Assembly (NCBI GenBank): GCA_024762925.1
Contig: JANTGM010000036.1
Span: 1-50,308 of the forward strand
Source: Kofleriaceae bacterium
Lineage (GTDB): Bacteria; Myxococcota_A; Polyangia; Haliangiales; Haliangiaceae
Length of the DNA stretch: 50,308 nucleotides
Direction of reading: 5' to 3'
Shown: positions 30,302-39,759 of the stretch, one piece after another
How the letters are laid out: every line of letters starts with the position of its first letter
How positions within the stretch are numbered: position 1 is the stretch's first letter
Position numbers and translations under genes: made by a program
Notes under the pieces: model-generated
What the model saw: only the letters and a program-made list of their open reading frames with translations
What the model was told of the DNA's origin: nothing
Database searches by the model: none

Positions 30302-32722
30302 TCATTTCTGGCACGGGGCTTCGCCAAACGGATTGAAGGTGTCTTGAGCGCCCGCTTTGCACTTTGGTTTGCCACCTGTCTTGGTTTTGCCACCTGCCTT
30401 GGTTTTGCCACCTGTCTTGGTTTTGCTACCTGTCTTGGTTTTGCCACCTGTCTTGGTTTTGCCACCTGCCTTGGTCTTGTCACCTGTCCCGGTTTTGTCA
30501 TCACCAAGACGAGGTTCTATCGGTGCCGTCTCTTTCGTCGCTGTGAGCGTCGTAAAGATGCTCTCTCGCGGTTCGCGAAGGTTGATGGTGATCGTTTCGT
30601 CATCGTAATTTTTGGTGCGCAAGATAAAGTCGCGACGACTCGGTGAGCCTCCATCTGCTAAATCGATTTCTACATCACACGGCGTCTTGCAAATGGGAGA
30701 AACAGTGCCCAAAGCAAAGACTTCTGCGACCGGATCGGAAGTCATTGCCACCACAACAATTTGAGGCTTATCAAGCTTCTCTACAGTGGGGTCGCCAGCT
30801 AGCGGCTTTACATCAGGCTGCGCGTCGTCAGGTTCTTCGGGTTTGGGTGCAGTGTCATTGCTCGGATCGACAGCAGCCACCGCAGCAGTGTCTTTGCTGG
30901 CAACTTCCTCCTCAGAGGATCCAGACCGGGCCAAAAGAGCGATCAGTGCGACCAGCGCGATGCCAACGGCGATGCCAACGCCACGCAGGTTTCTCGATTT
31001 TGGATCTTGGATCGAACTCTGCCCGCCCGTTGCATAGGGGCTTGCCTGATTTGTGGGATAGCCCAGATGCATTGCCCCGGAGGGATTTGTCGGCGGATGG
31101 CTCAGAGCGGCAACGGGCGGCTGCAGGAGATGCGAAGGGTTTGTTGGCGGTGGCTCGGTTCTTGGGCCGCGACTTGGGCTTGATGCGCTGATGTTGCCTG
31201 GGCTCGACGGCGGGTTAGCGGCCGGTGGTTTGGGACCCGGACTTGATGGGCTTGCATGACTTGGACTCGAAGAAACCAAGACCTCATTTACCGCCGGCTC
31301 TGCGTCTCGAGGAGGTTGTCCCTGCATCTCGTAGAAGGGCGGCACCTGCGCTTCCATGGGGCGGCTCGAATTGGCGCCACGAGGCCTTGCAGCTCCAATC
31401 GGAGCTGCCGGGGCTTGCACCTGCTTGAGATGCGCCGTCATCTCGCCACTAGTTTCAAGAGTTGCCAGCAGTGAGAGAAGTTCTGTTCTCAGCTCCTGTG
31501 CTGTTTGGAATCGATTATCGGGATTTTTCTCAAGGCAACGAAGGATGACTTCTTCAGCCCTAGGATGCATGTCGCGTCCGGCTTTGGTAAGTGTTGGGCG
31601 CGTCGGCGTCTCGTTGAGGTGCTTTCGAACAAACTCACCAAAGGACTTACCCCGAAACAGCGGTTGCTTGGTGAACATCTCGTACATGATGGCACCGAGC
31701 GAGTAGAGATCAGCTCGTCCGTCGACTTCGGAGCCACCTGCTTGCTCTGGAGACATAAAGGCAGGTGTACCGACAACGGATCCAGCGACCGTCTGCAGAC
31801 CAATATCATCGTCTTCATTTTTGTCTAAGAGTTTTGCTACACCAAAGTCGAGAAGCTTGATGAGGTCGGCACCACGGTGGTCTTGTGCCACCATGATGTT
31901 GTCGGGCTTTAGGTCACGGTGCACGATGCCAACGGAGTGTGCTGCTGCCAGTCCGTCGCAAATCTGGATGAGCAAGCCAAGAGCCCGCACCGGCTCCACT
32001 CCGGTCTTGGACCGCATAAGCTTGGTGAGCGGAGTACCCTTGAGGTACTCCATGATGATGAAGACGATGCCCGACTTGATTTCGACAAAGTCGGTAATGT
32101 CGACGATGTTGCGGTGGCGAATCTTATTAACGGCTCGCGCCTCCTGGAAGAAACGCGCCACTGCATCTTTGCGCTCGGAGTAGTCGGAGCGAAGTACTTT
32201 GAGCGCCACTTCTCGCCCGAGCTTTTCGTGCTCAGCTCGGTACACGCAGCCCATGCCACCCTTGCCTAGGATCGACAAGAGTTTGTAGACACCGAGAGTT
32301 TGCCCAATCCAGCTCTCGGGTTTTTTCGAGTCGAGCACCTTGGGAGATGCTTCTAGAAACGGACTCGCCCATGCGTCGCGTTCTTCACTCTCTGGCGCGG
32401 CCGTTCCAGACCCGGTTGCGATGCGTGGTGGAGTGTCCCCCCGAGCTCGGGCAGCCATGGCTTCTGGCTTGGCTGCGGCCGTGAGCTCGTCATCAGACAT
32501 CGATGCCAAGCTAGATCCTTTGCCGAGCGGTCGTCGCTTTCCCGCAGGTGCTGCCTGCGCCAATCCTCCGCCATGAGCCGGATTCTGGCGAGCCTCCAAG
32601 CTTGGAACTGCTGCGGTTGATGCAGCACGTGGCTTTGGCTCTGCACTCAACCGCGTGCCATCGATCTTGCAAACGGCAGTGCCGGCAGGATAGGCAGTTT
32701 TGCAGAGGGGACAGCGGGACAT
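30302..32722 (-). CDS. Transmembrane Ser/Thr protein kinase with zinc-ribbon head
   Basis: The 806-residue protein starts with a small cysteine cluster (C4, C7, C18; MSRCPLCKTAYPAGTAVC) followed by a flexible linker. A Hanks-type kinase domain (about 146-420) has the glycine loop LGKGGMGCV, catalytic Lys175, HRDLKPDN (268-275) and DFG (292-294). A Pro/Ser-rich linker, one membrane helix (about 581-599) and an outer part of about 200 residues follow. The outer part resembles a PEGA-like domain (CKTPCDVEIDL...FILRTKNYDDETITINL), and a KTKTGG-repeat tail ends in a Cys-containing segment. All kinase residues are present, so it should be active. Confidence 0.93.
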   Translation of the reverse strand: MSRCPLCKTAYPAGTAVCKIDGTRLSAEPKPRAASTAAVPSLEARQNPAHGGGLAQAAPAGKRRPLGKGSSLASMSDDELTAAAKPEAMAARARGDTPPRIATGSGTAAPESEERDAWASPFLEASPKVLDSKKPESWIGQTLGVYKLLSILGKGGMGCVYRAEHEKLGREVALKVLRSDYSERKDAVARFFQEARAVNKIRHRNIVDITDFVEIKSGIVFIIMEYLKGTPLTKLMRSKTGVEPVRALGLLIQICDGLAAAHSVGIVHRDLKPDNIMVAQDHRGADLIKLLDFGVAKLLDKNEDDDIGLQTVAGSVVGTPAFMSPEQAGGSEVDGRADLYSLGAIMYEMFTKQPLFRGKSFGEFVRKHLNETPTRPTLTKAGRDMHPRAEEVILRCLEKNPDNRFQTAQELRTELLSLLATLETSGEMTAHLKQVQAPAAPIGAARPRGANSSRPMEAQVPPFYEMQGQPPRDAEPAVNEVLVSSSPSHASPSSPGPKPPAANPPSSPGNISASSPSRGPRTEPPPTNPSHLLQPPVAALSHPPTNPSGAMHLGYPTNQASPYATGGQSSIQDPKSRNLRGVGIAVGIALVALIALLARSGSSEEEVASKDTAAVAAVDPSNDTAPKPEEPDDAQPDVKPLAGDPTVEKLDKPQIVVVAMTSDPVAEVFALGTVSPICKTPCDVEIDLADGGSPSRRDFILRTKNYDDETITINLREPRESIFTTLTATKETAPIEPRLGDDKTGTGDKTKAGGKTKTGGKTKTGSKTKTGGKTKAGGKTKTGGKPKCKAGAQDTFNPFGEAPCQK
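30371..30496 (-). repeat. 18-bp tandem repeat encoding KTKTGG
   Basis: Seven 18-bp units with few substitutions encode K-T-K-[TA]-G-[GSD] near the C-terminus of the Ser/Thr kinase. By topology this basic, flexible run is outside the membrane, where it could contact anionic wall or outer-membrane polymers. Confidence 0.9.
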
Positions 32723-32861
32723 AGGCAGGCTAGGGATGAGTGGGGGACGCGATGCGTCCGAAACCCACGTAGACTAAGGATTTTACGATCGCCAAGCCCA
32801 TTGGGTCCAGGGGCTTTCCACGATCTCAGCTCGCCTTTGTCCAGACTCCCTGACGGCGTAT

Positions 32862-33452
32862 CTAGTCACTGGAGCCAAGATGGAAGAGAGCATCCGCGAT
32901 GGCAATCTTGACTTGGGGGACTGTCTCGTCCAGATCTTGGTTGCGCAGTGGCACGATTGCCGCTGATGATCCTGTAATTCCAAGCGCTTGTGCACATGCG
33001 GCTCGGATGTCTCGACTTGGGTGTGGCAGCAGGCCTACCAGATCTGGAACGGCATTGGCGCCATCCAAAGTGGCCAGCGAGAGCATGCTGGCTCGCAGAA
33101 ATAACAGCTCTGTGCCCCGCTCGAGCGTACCAAACGTGTCTATCGCACGCCGAAGTGCTGCACTTGCGGTGCCCTCATCAGGGCTCCCGTCATACTGGGC
33201 GAGTGCTCGGAAGGCTCGCATTCGAAGGCCTGGGTCCGATCCTTGAGAGTCATCTTCGGCGATTGCAATAAGCTCGTCGACTGCTGTCGCCCCAAGAACA
33301 GCGTCAATGCTGCTCTGGTCCGGCACGTAGTTCATCCCACCAAGTAGCTCCACAACTTCGGGATCTCCAGGTGGAGCATCCAATGCCGTAGCGATCCCGG
33401 CCCCTAGTGCTCCCGCCAATGCGATGCCAAACACTGGGTAGATCCACCTCAT
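32862..33452 (-). CDS. Exported or anchored HEAT-repeat-like protein
   Basis: The 196-residue product has an N-terminal hydrophobic segment (about 2-24, WIYPVFGIALAGALGAGIATA) that is a signal peptide or anchor. Helical repeats of the HEAT/PBS type follow, for example RMRAFRALAQYDG, AVPDLVGLLPHPSRDIRAACAQALGITG and VKIAIADALFHLG. Such repeats bind proteins; no partner is evident. The ATG overlaps the stop of the upstream lipoprotein gene (ATGA), which points to linked function. Confidence 0.8.
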   Translation of the reverse strand: MRWIYPVFGIALAGALGAGIATALDAPPGDPEVVELLGGMNYVPDQSSIDAVLGATAVDELIAIAEDDSQGSDPGLRMRAFRALAQYDGSPDEGTASAALRRAIDTFGTLERGTELLFLRASMLSLATLDGANAVPDLVGLLPHPSRDIRAACAQALGITGSSAAIVPLRNQDLDETVPQVKIAIADALFHLGSSD

Positions 33453-34966
33453 CGCAGCCCTGGGTATAGGCCGAGAACCCGGCTTTGGCCCGGGCTCAGT
33501 TCTGTGCCCCCAAATTCACCAAAGTACATCAGGTTGTTGGTTGAGCGGTCAGAGTCGTCAATCGGATCAGAGATGCCCTCTGGGTCGCGGTTGTTCCAAA
33601 GTCCCATCTGTCCCGCCATGCTGTGTGCGGTTACACGGGCAAGTGCTTCCCACGAACGGTAACAAAGTGAATCCATCGATACTGCAATACCCGATGATGA
33701 TGTGCCTGGCGTTCGAGGGGGCCCTGGAATGCTCGTTCCTAGCGTCTGTACTCCATCAAATGGCAGAGAACGTACTAGGAAAATTGCTATTCCTTGCTCG
33801 TTATTTGCGGTTCGAAACAGGCTGCGCAAGTCCTGATCGCTCGTAATACCATCGAGGTCGGGGCGTTTGGGGTTTATGTCTTCGTATGTCGCCTGTGGCT
33901 CGATGATTATGTCGGCCTCACGAAAAATCCTAGTAATTTCTCCTAGGTATTGTTGGTTGAATACCTCCGAGGTCTCGGCGCTATCCGCATTTAGAATGCC
34001 GTTTCCCATCTTATCTTGGCACGGGTGATCTTCTAGATCCGCAAAGTAGAATGTGAGGTCCAATATGCGGCTTTCATTGAGTTTGTAGTGCACAGCGACT
34101 TCTGGAGTCGCCGTTCCAGCGCCCTCAAATGGGGGCAATGAGGCCTCAATATCAATATCGTAGATGCCAGGTTCGATCTCTTGAAGCCCATCATTTGGGT
34201 ATGTCATCGCCGAGATTTCTCGGCTACGTGCATAGCGAATCGGGTTTGCCAAGAAGCCCTCAAACGACCCTGATTCTTCAAAAAGAACCTGGCTGCTTGG
34301 CGAAACAACGCGAGTCACGCCAACTAAGTGCGAGGTGTCATCGACCTTCGCGACAACAGAAAAACTCTTAGCGGATCTGGGGACCGGAACGCGCAGTCTC
34401 TCCGATGGGCTATCTATCTCGAAAGCCGCGGTCAGCGTGCTCGTCACGGGGAGGCAGCCGTTGAAATACGCGGAGTCGTTGTTTGAAAGAACTCGAGGAA
34501 TCGAATCGCAGAAGTTACCCGCTGGGCAGTCCTCGATCACTGCACATACTTGGCTGCACTGGCCTAGAGCACAGAGACTGTTGCGACAATCACCGTCCTC
34601 GCGGCACGTTGATCCAATGTTGCCACCCTTGCCTTGCTGCTGGCAACTCGACGCGAGTTGGCCATCGCCATCACCATCGCCAAAGTCCAAAACGCAGCTC
34701 TGTCCCAGCCCGCAGTCCCACTCACTGGTGCAGGCATCGCCCAACTCAGAGATGACGACTTCGCACAGGCCTCCTTTGGCGCACTGGTAACCGTCGCCGC
34801 AGTCACTGTTGCGATCACAGCGGGGTGAGCAGATCTGGTTTAGGCATTGGTAGGCGTCGTCACAATCGCCGTTGTTTGTGCAGGGCGCACCAGCACCGCC
34901 ACCGCCGCAAGCCATCACCAACCCAACAAGCCCAACGATCAGGGCTTCGCACGCGCATCGGCGCAC
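33449..34966 (-). CDS. Cysteine-module lipoprotein with degenerate metzincin-like C-terminus
   Basis: GTG 34966 gives MRRCACEALIVGLVGLVMAC, a compact lipoprotein signal with Cys20, and a 505-residue product. In-frame GTG at 34987 or 34999 would lengthen the signal. Cysteine modules (CTNNGDCDDAYQC, CDRNSDCGDGYQC and more) fill about residues 25-155, then beta-rich sequence follows. The last 140 residues look like a secreted zinc protease: ITRIFREADIII, GIAIFLVRSL, then TAHSMAGQMGLW where HExxHxxGL is expected, followed by NLMYF and ELSPGQSRVL. The Glu and second His are missing, so catalysis is unlikely. Function unknown. Confidence 0.7.
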   Translation of the reverse strand: MRRCACEALIVGLVGLVMACGGGGAGAPCTNNGDCDDAYQCLNQICSPRCDRNSDCGDGYQCAKGGLCEVVISELGDACTSEWDCGLGQSCVLDFGDGDGDGQLASSCQQQGKGGNIGSTCREDGDCRNSLCALGQCSQVCAVIEDCPAGNFCDSIPRVLSNNDSAYFNGCLPVTSTLTAAFEIDSPSERLRVPVPRSAKSFSVVAKVDDTSHLVGVTRVVSPSSQVLFEESGSFEGFLANPIRYARSREISAMTYPNDGLQEIEPGIYDIDIEASLPPFEGAGTATPEVAVHYKLNESRILDLTFYFADLEDHPCQDKMGNGILNADSAETSEVFNQQYLGEITRIFREADIIIEPQATYEDINPKRPDLDGITSDQDLRSLFRTANNEQGIAIFLVRSLPFDGVQTLGTSIPGPPRTPGTSSSGIAVSMDSLCYRSWEALARVTAHSMAGQMGLWNNRDPEGISDPIDDSDRSTNNLMYFGEFGGTELSPGQSRVLGLYPGLR

Positions 34967-35058
34967 AAAGTCAGCCTGCTCTTTCACGGATTCACTCACA
35001 GCATTTCGAGAGGTGGGGAGCCTGTGTGTATAGTCGCCCTGCTCACAAGGAGAATACA

Positions 35059-35823
35059 ATGCGCATGCTCACTCGGCCCTCAATCATTCTACCCTCTTTT
35101 CCCCTAATCGCGGCAATCGCACTCTTTGGCGCTGCCATCGAGCCAAGCGATGCACACGCCCAGGATGAGAGTGGTGAAGAAGAGGACTTTGATGGTGAGG
35201 GCGAAGCGACCGCTGCGGCACTCACTGACATGGACAAAGTGCGGCACGGGGTTGGCCTGCGCCTGCGATATATCTTTGTTCCCAAGGGGCTCATCGAGCT
35301 CTTCCTAGAGGAAGCACCTTCCGGGGTATCGCAAACAGGTTTCGGCATCGACTATGTGCGTCGCAAGAAAAACTTCGAGTTCTCTGTTGGCTTTGAATAC
35401 GACAAGCTTGCGCCAGACGATGGCTACTTTGTGGAGCGCGGGGGAGATCCTCGGCAGGCTGGTACCACCGACTTCATCGAGTTTGACGGACTCAGCTGGT
35501 ACACCATTGATGCTTCGATCGTGTATCATCAACCGCTAAGCCCGCTCATCTCGCTTCGCTACGGTGGCGGCCTTGGCTTTGGCATCGTCACTGGTGATGT
35601 CATTTCAACCGATGCGCAATGTGGTGGAACAGATCTACAAGGTGGGGACTGTGCTCGAACGGGTCCAGAGATTGACAAAAAGGAAGACTTCTTTCGCTTC
35701 CCACCAGTTTTCAATGTGATTGGCGGCGTTCAGGTCACACCGGCTGACAACTTCGCTATCAATGTTGAAGTCGGCATGCGCACAGTCTTCTATTCAGGCA
35801 TTAGCGGTCAGTACTTCTTCTAG
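35059..35823 (+). CDS. Predicted outer-membrane beta-barrel protein
   Basis: The 254-residue product has a signal peptide (cleavage likely after AHA, residue 34), a short acidic stretch (DESGEEEDFDGEGE) and then alternating strands with aromatic ends, finishing in Tyr-Phe-Phe (SGQYFF), the usual C-terminal signal of outer-membrane barrels. I cannot name the family. AAGGAGA lies just upstream of the ATG. It diverges from the cysteine-module lipoprotein gene across about 90 bp. Confidence 0.75.
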   Translation: MRMLTRPSIILPSFPLIAAIALFGAAIEPSDAHAQDESGEEEDFDGEGEATAAALTDMDKVRHGVGLRLRYIFVPKGLIELFLEEAPSGVSQTGFGIDYVRRKKNFEFSVGFEYDKLAPDDGYFVERGGDPRQAGTTDFIEFDGLSWYTIDASIVYHQPLSPLISLRYGGGLGFGIVTGDVISTDAQCGGTDLQGGDCARTGPEIDKKEDFFRFPPVFNVIGGVQVTPADNFAINVEVGMRTVFYSGISGQYFF

Positions 35824-35900
35824 CACGTGATCTAGAGAGATTGAGATGGGATCGCGAAGTACGTGTGTCCGATCGCCGAGTTTGCTGTCGACAGTCAGGT

Positions 35901-37841
35901 CTACGCTGGTCCGCCTCGCCACTTGCGCACATCGCCTACCCGCAGGGTGAGCTTTTCTCTGTCAAAGAACTCAGCGAGCGGAATCGTGAATTTGCGCGAC
36001 GCACCTACAAGCTCTTTCCACTCGCCAGGGGTGAGTTCCTTTGCCGACTCGAAGTGCTCTCGAAGCGCTGTTCGAAGCGTCTCAATGGCTTCTTGGTGCA
36101 AATACAGGTCGGTGCTTACCTTGATCAAGACGCCCGTAGTTAGCAGTTTTTGCAGGGCCTTTTGCGTTGCCGACTCGCTGGCACCAATCGCAGCTGCGAC
36201 CTTCTTTGGCTTCTCCGGTGTATTGCCCCATGCGAGAAACTGATCGGCAAGCTGCTCCTCAAGTTCGCTCAAGCCCTCCGCGTTGGCTGCTCCCTTGCCA
36301 GGGCGCCGAAGGATCTCCTGATCTTCTTCAAGTGCCTTCCTTCTAAGTAGCGTTCCTAGGAGTTCTTCTGTCATGCGAGGAGGAAGCGCACTTGGCAGGC
36401 GACTGATGAGTTCGGCCTTTGGCATGCCCCGACGTTCTGCGAACTCTTCGTGATACGAGGCTACAATGTCCGTTGCCAGCTTCTCTAGACGCCCCATCTC
36501 TTCGGCGTGCATGTAGATAGCCAGCTTGCCCTTTCCCGCCCGAACCAGGGTTCCCAGCTCGACCAGCTTTTGCAAACTCGATCCCAAGACGTTGGGTGGC
36601 AACCCGGTGCGCCTTGCGAGTTCTTCTAAGTCTCGTCCCGCTGACTTCGCACTCATGATTTCTAGTGCGAGCTTTTCCACGGTATCGGCCTCTGACATGG
36701 CAGTTAGCAGTGCTGTGGCTTCGACGGCCGACCTGCGCGCCTTAGGCGCCAAAACCCGAACCACCTCTCCGCCCCCGATTGTGGTGCCATAGTGTTGTTG
36801 AACAACAAAGCCCCGTGCAATGAAGCGGTCACCAGGAAGAGCAACCAGTGGTTCGCTGGCATCCATGCGCAGCTGTGCCAGGACCTCCTCTCCAGGTTGT
36901 ATCTCTGTCTTGTCGACTAGTACGAGGGTGGCCATGCGCTGCGTGGTCCCGTGGTGCACCAAGATCCGCGATCGAGTCTTGAGCTTGGCCTTTGAGCTCT
37001 TTAGGTAGCGAAATTTCACATCGATGATGTGCGAGGGCGTGATGCTCGCAGGATGCACAATCACGTCGCCCCGCGCGATTTGGCTCACGCTCACTCCGGC
37101 GAGATTCATCGCACAGCGCATGCCTGCTCTCGTCTTTGTGGCTTCTCCTCCGTGCACTTGCAAACCACGAATTTTGGCTGGCGTGCTGTTTGGCGCACAG
37201 ATGACTTCATCGCCAACAGCTGCGTTGCCACTAATCACGGTGCCAGTAACCACAGTGCCAAACCCTTTTACGGTGAAGATGCGATCGACGGGCATGCGAA
37301 ATCGACCATCGGGAGATCTCGTAGCCAACCCCTTGGTGAGCTCGACCAGTGTGTCCTTCAAGCTATCGATGCCATCTCCGGTCACCGTCGAGACTGGAAC
37401 GATGGGCGCCTCCTCAAGGAAGCTTCCTTCAAGGCCTTCACGCACATCGGCAGTAACAAGCTCCAGCCAATCGTCATCCACAAGGTCACTCTTTGTGAGT
37501 GCGATAACGCCAAGCCTAACTCCAAGAAGTTCGCAGATATCGAGATGCTCGCGAGTCTGTGGCATGATGCCTTCGTCGGCAGCGATGACGAGACAAACTA
37601 GGTCTAGCCCACCTGCACCGGCGACCATGGCTTTGATGAAGCGCTCGTGGCCTGGCACATCGACTAGCCCAAAGCGACGTCCCTGCAAGTCGAGGTGAGC
37701 AAAGCCAAGCTCGGTGGTAATGCCCCGTTCCTTCTCCACCTTCAATCGGTCGGTGTCGATGCCAGTGAGTGCCTTAACCAGCGATGTCTTTCCGTGGTCA
37801 ATATGGCCGGCGGTGCCAAGGATGATCGGGTAGGTCTGCAC
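35901..37841 (-). CDS. selB: Selenocysteine-specific elongation factor SelB
   Basis: SelB delivers Sec-tRNA to UGA codons marked by a SECIS hairpin. The 646-residue protein begins [22 protein letters not shown] with [12 protein letters not shown] and TKSD, and has the SelB hallmark [16 protein letters not shown]. Translation-factor beta domains follow, then C-terminal winged helices (for example [18 protein letters not shown]) that bind SECIS RNA. Full length argues for a working Sec system. I do not find selC, selA or selD in the window. SelB is preceded by a 154-bp gap with nothing recognisable. Confidence 0.93.
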   Translation of the reverse strand: MQTYPIILGTAGHIDHGKTSLVKALTGIDTDRLKVEKERGITTELGFAHLDLQGRRFGLVDVPGHERFIKAMVAGAGGLDLVCLVIAADEGIMPQTREHLDICELLGVRLGVIALTKSDLVDDDWLELVTADVREGLEGSFLEEAPIVPVSTVTGDGIDSLKDTLVELTKGLATRSPDGRFRMPVDRIFTVKGFGTVVTGTVISGNAAVGDEVICAPNSTPAKIRGLQVHGGEATKTRAGMRCAMNLAGVSVSQIARGDVIVHPASITPSHIIDVKFRYLKSSKAKLKTRSRILVHHGTTQRMATLVLVDKTEIQPGEEVLAQLRMDASEPLVALPGDRFIARGFVVQQHYGTTIGGGEVVRVLAPKARRSAVEATALLTAMSEADTVEKLALEIMSAKSAGRDLEELARRTGLPPNVLGSSLQKLVELGTLVRAGKGKLAIYMHAEEMGRLEKLATDIVASYHEEFAERRGMPKAELISRLPSALPPRMTEELLGTLLRRKALEEDQEILRRPGKGAANAEGLSELEEQLADQFLAWGNTPEKPKKVAAAIGASESATQKALQKLLTTGVLIKVSTDLYLHQEAIETLRTALREHFESAKELTPGEWKELVGASRKFTIPLAEFFDREKLTLRVGDVRKWRGGPA

Positions 37842-37995
37842 AGGCAGAAACTATCGCGGAATCACGTGATCGTGCCGCATTCCTTTGGAACTGATTCGCG
37901 GCTCCCGGCGGAAATCTGCTCGAGCAAACTCCCTCCGCCTCGCCAGCAACCGAGCTGACTTCGCGGTCACAAATCAATGTCCATGGATCACGTCT

Positions 37996-39753
37996 CTAGC
38001 GTCGCAGCGAGAGCCGCAGCTCCACGGTCTCGGGGCTTGCTAGGAGGATTGCGCTGGCCTGCTTCCAGGGTTTCCACAGCTTGGCTGCTGGCAACGAGAG
38101 GTGGGGAACCAGCTTGATGGGTCTTGCCTCCATTGACGCCAAGATCGATTCATCCTTCTGCTTCGAGCTGGCCTCTTCGATCGCGAGGCTCCGTTGGGTG
38201 CCGAGCGCCCTATCTCGGGAACCCTTGCGGTAACCAGCTCCGACAACGCTGCCTTCTTTGCCGTCCAATCCATAGGGTTGAATCTGTCCTTTACCCCAGC
38301 GATGACGATTCCCATCAATTCTTTCACTGCCAAAGAGCGATCGCATCCAACCTTTCGCAATTGCAGCACCACCATCGCGAATCCAGGCTTCGGTCGTGAT
38401 GTCAACCTTGCCCTCTTTGTCGGCGCTCACTTGCGCACTCATGCCGCCTAGGGAGTCGATCGCGATCTTGGCAGATGGATGCACGTCACCCACCTCACTA
38501 AGAAAAAGTCCGAGAATCTCCGGCCACGCCACCGCGCTCACAAAGGCCTTGCTCGAGATGCCACAGGCGTTTGCGTTTGCCCACAGATCGTCCCACGACT
38601 CCGCCTGTGGCGGGCGCTTTCGGCCTCGCAGCCGGTTCCAGCTCTTAAGGTGGACTTGGGCGTCGAGCAGTCGACCTCCATGCAGCAAAGGATGGTTTGC
38701 AACAAGCAGATCGCTGATGAGATTGGTCTTGGGGCGCAGATGCCATTGCGAGCGCACCGAGACCTCCTTGCGGCGGATGTCGAGCTGAACTCCCAGCGCG
38801 TCAATGCTGCTAGTGCGCCCAAGCGTGGCGATATGTTGGCAGGCCTTCTGCCGCTTGCCCTCACCCGCAGAAGCTCGTTCGATTGCGGTCGAGACTTCAG
38901 CTGCGCGAATCCAAAGACCGATTGGGCCCTCGACAACTGCTTCCGCCCCGCTCATTGAGGCATTGAGTGCGGCCGGGCGCCGCTTGATGGTTTGCAGTAT
39001 CGTTGCAAAGTCGTTTGCGCCGGGCACAACGATGTCGATCACAATGAAGCCGTCGCGCTCTTGCGCAAAGAGAATGCCCTGCAGTGGGCGTGGCTTGGCA
39101 ATCAGAAAAACTCCGGCAGCCAAGAGTTCTTGACGAAGTTTCGCCTCTGGGGGGGTCTTCGGGATGCCCACAAGCAGTGGCCTCAGCCGCTCCTTCTCTG
39201 CACTGGGGCGCGCCTTCTCTTGCAGTCGCAACCGCTCAACGGTCCGCCTCCCGCGGTCCCCGGGCCGCGTCTTTAGCACTGCTCGGGTTCGCACGGGGGA
39301 TGCATCCACCCGACTCGCTGCAATCTGGATCAGCAAGGGGGCGCCAATGTCGAAGCCACTCGCCGTCCAAGCTTTAGAATCGAAAGGGTAAAAGCCAAGA
39401 ATCGCGCTGGCACCGAGTCCCGCCAGATTGATTGTCTGGCGCTCCTTTGGGAGCAGTTCGCTTGCCAGCTGATGTGCTGCTGCAAGCTGCTCCACCTTTA
39501 GGGACACAATCATGCCTGCATCCGCATCTAGGAAGCCAAGTTGGGTGTTTCTCTGAGTGCGCCTTGCCTCGCTGGGTTGTGCCAGGCTCTGCCCTGGCAA
39601 GGACAGTAGGACGGGCAATACGAGGATCGACACAAGCAGGTGCTGTCGGCGTTGTCGGCGCTGTCGGCGCTGTCGGCGTTGTCGCCACCGAGACCCACCG
39701 CTCGTTTCGGCGCAGCTCGTTTCGCTGCCCTGGTGCACTGTCGCGGGAAACAC
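37996..39753 (-). CDS. Large secreted hypothetical protein
   Basis: The 585-residue product has a very basic N-terminal region (RWRQRRQRRQRRQRRQ), a hydrophobic stretch (about 38-54) and a likely cleavage after SLA. It is therefore predicted to be exported. The remainder has no motif I recognise; it contains two Cys residues in a central CQHIATLGR and ANACGISSK context. The start is GTG 39753, without a good ribosome-binding site, 6 bp after the acyl-CoA synthetase stop, so the two are probably co-transcribed. Confidence 0.7.
   Translation of the reverse strand: MFPATVHQGSETSCAETSGGSRWRQRRQRRQRRQRRQHLLVSILVLPVLLSLPGQSLAQPSEARRTQRNTQLGFLDADAGMIVSLKVEQLAAAHQLASELLPKERQTINLAGLGASAILGFYPFDSKAWTASGFDIGAPLLIQIAASRVDASPVRTRAVLKTRPGDRGRRTVERLRLQEKARPSAEKERLRPLLVGIPKTPPEAKLRQELLAAGVFLIAKPRPLQGILFAQERDGFIVIDIVVPGANDFATILQTIKRRPAALNASMSGAEAVVEGPIGLWIRAAEVSTAIERASAGEGKRQKACQHIATLGRTSSIDALGVQLDIRRKEVSVRSQWHLRPKTNLISDLLVANHPLLHGGRLLDAQVHLKSWNRLRGRKRPPQAESWDDLWANANACGISSKAFVSAVAWPEILGLFLSEVGDVHPSAKIAIDSLGGMSAQVSADKEGKVDITTEAWIRDGGAAIAKGWMRSLFGSERIDGNRHRWGKGQIQPYGLDGKEGSVVGAGYRKGSRDRALGTQRSLAIEEASSKQKDESILASMEARPIKLVPHLSLPAAKLWKPWKQASAILLASPETVELRLSLRR
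39644..39694 (-). repeat. 9-bp tandem repeat encoding RRQ in a signal peptide
   Basis: Five nearly perfect units TGTCGGCG[CT] (39644-39688) and a degenerate sixth encode Arg-Arg-Gln copies in the positively charged part of the signal peptide. Copy changes would alter charge without shifting the frame. Confidence 0.9.
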
Positions 39754-39759
39754 TCGGAT

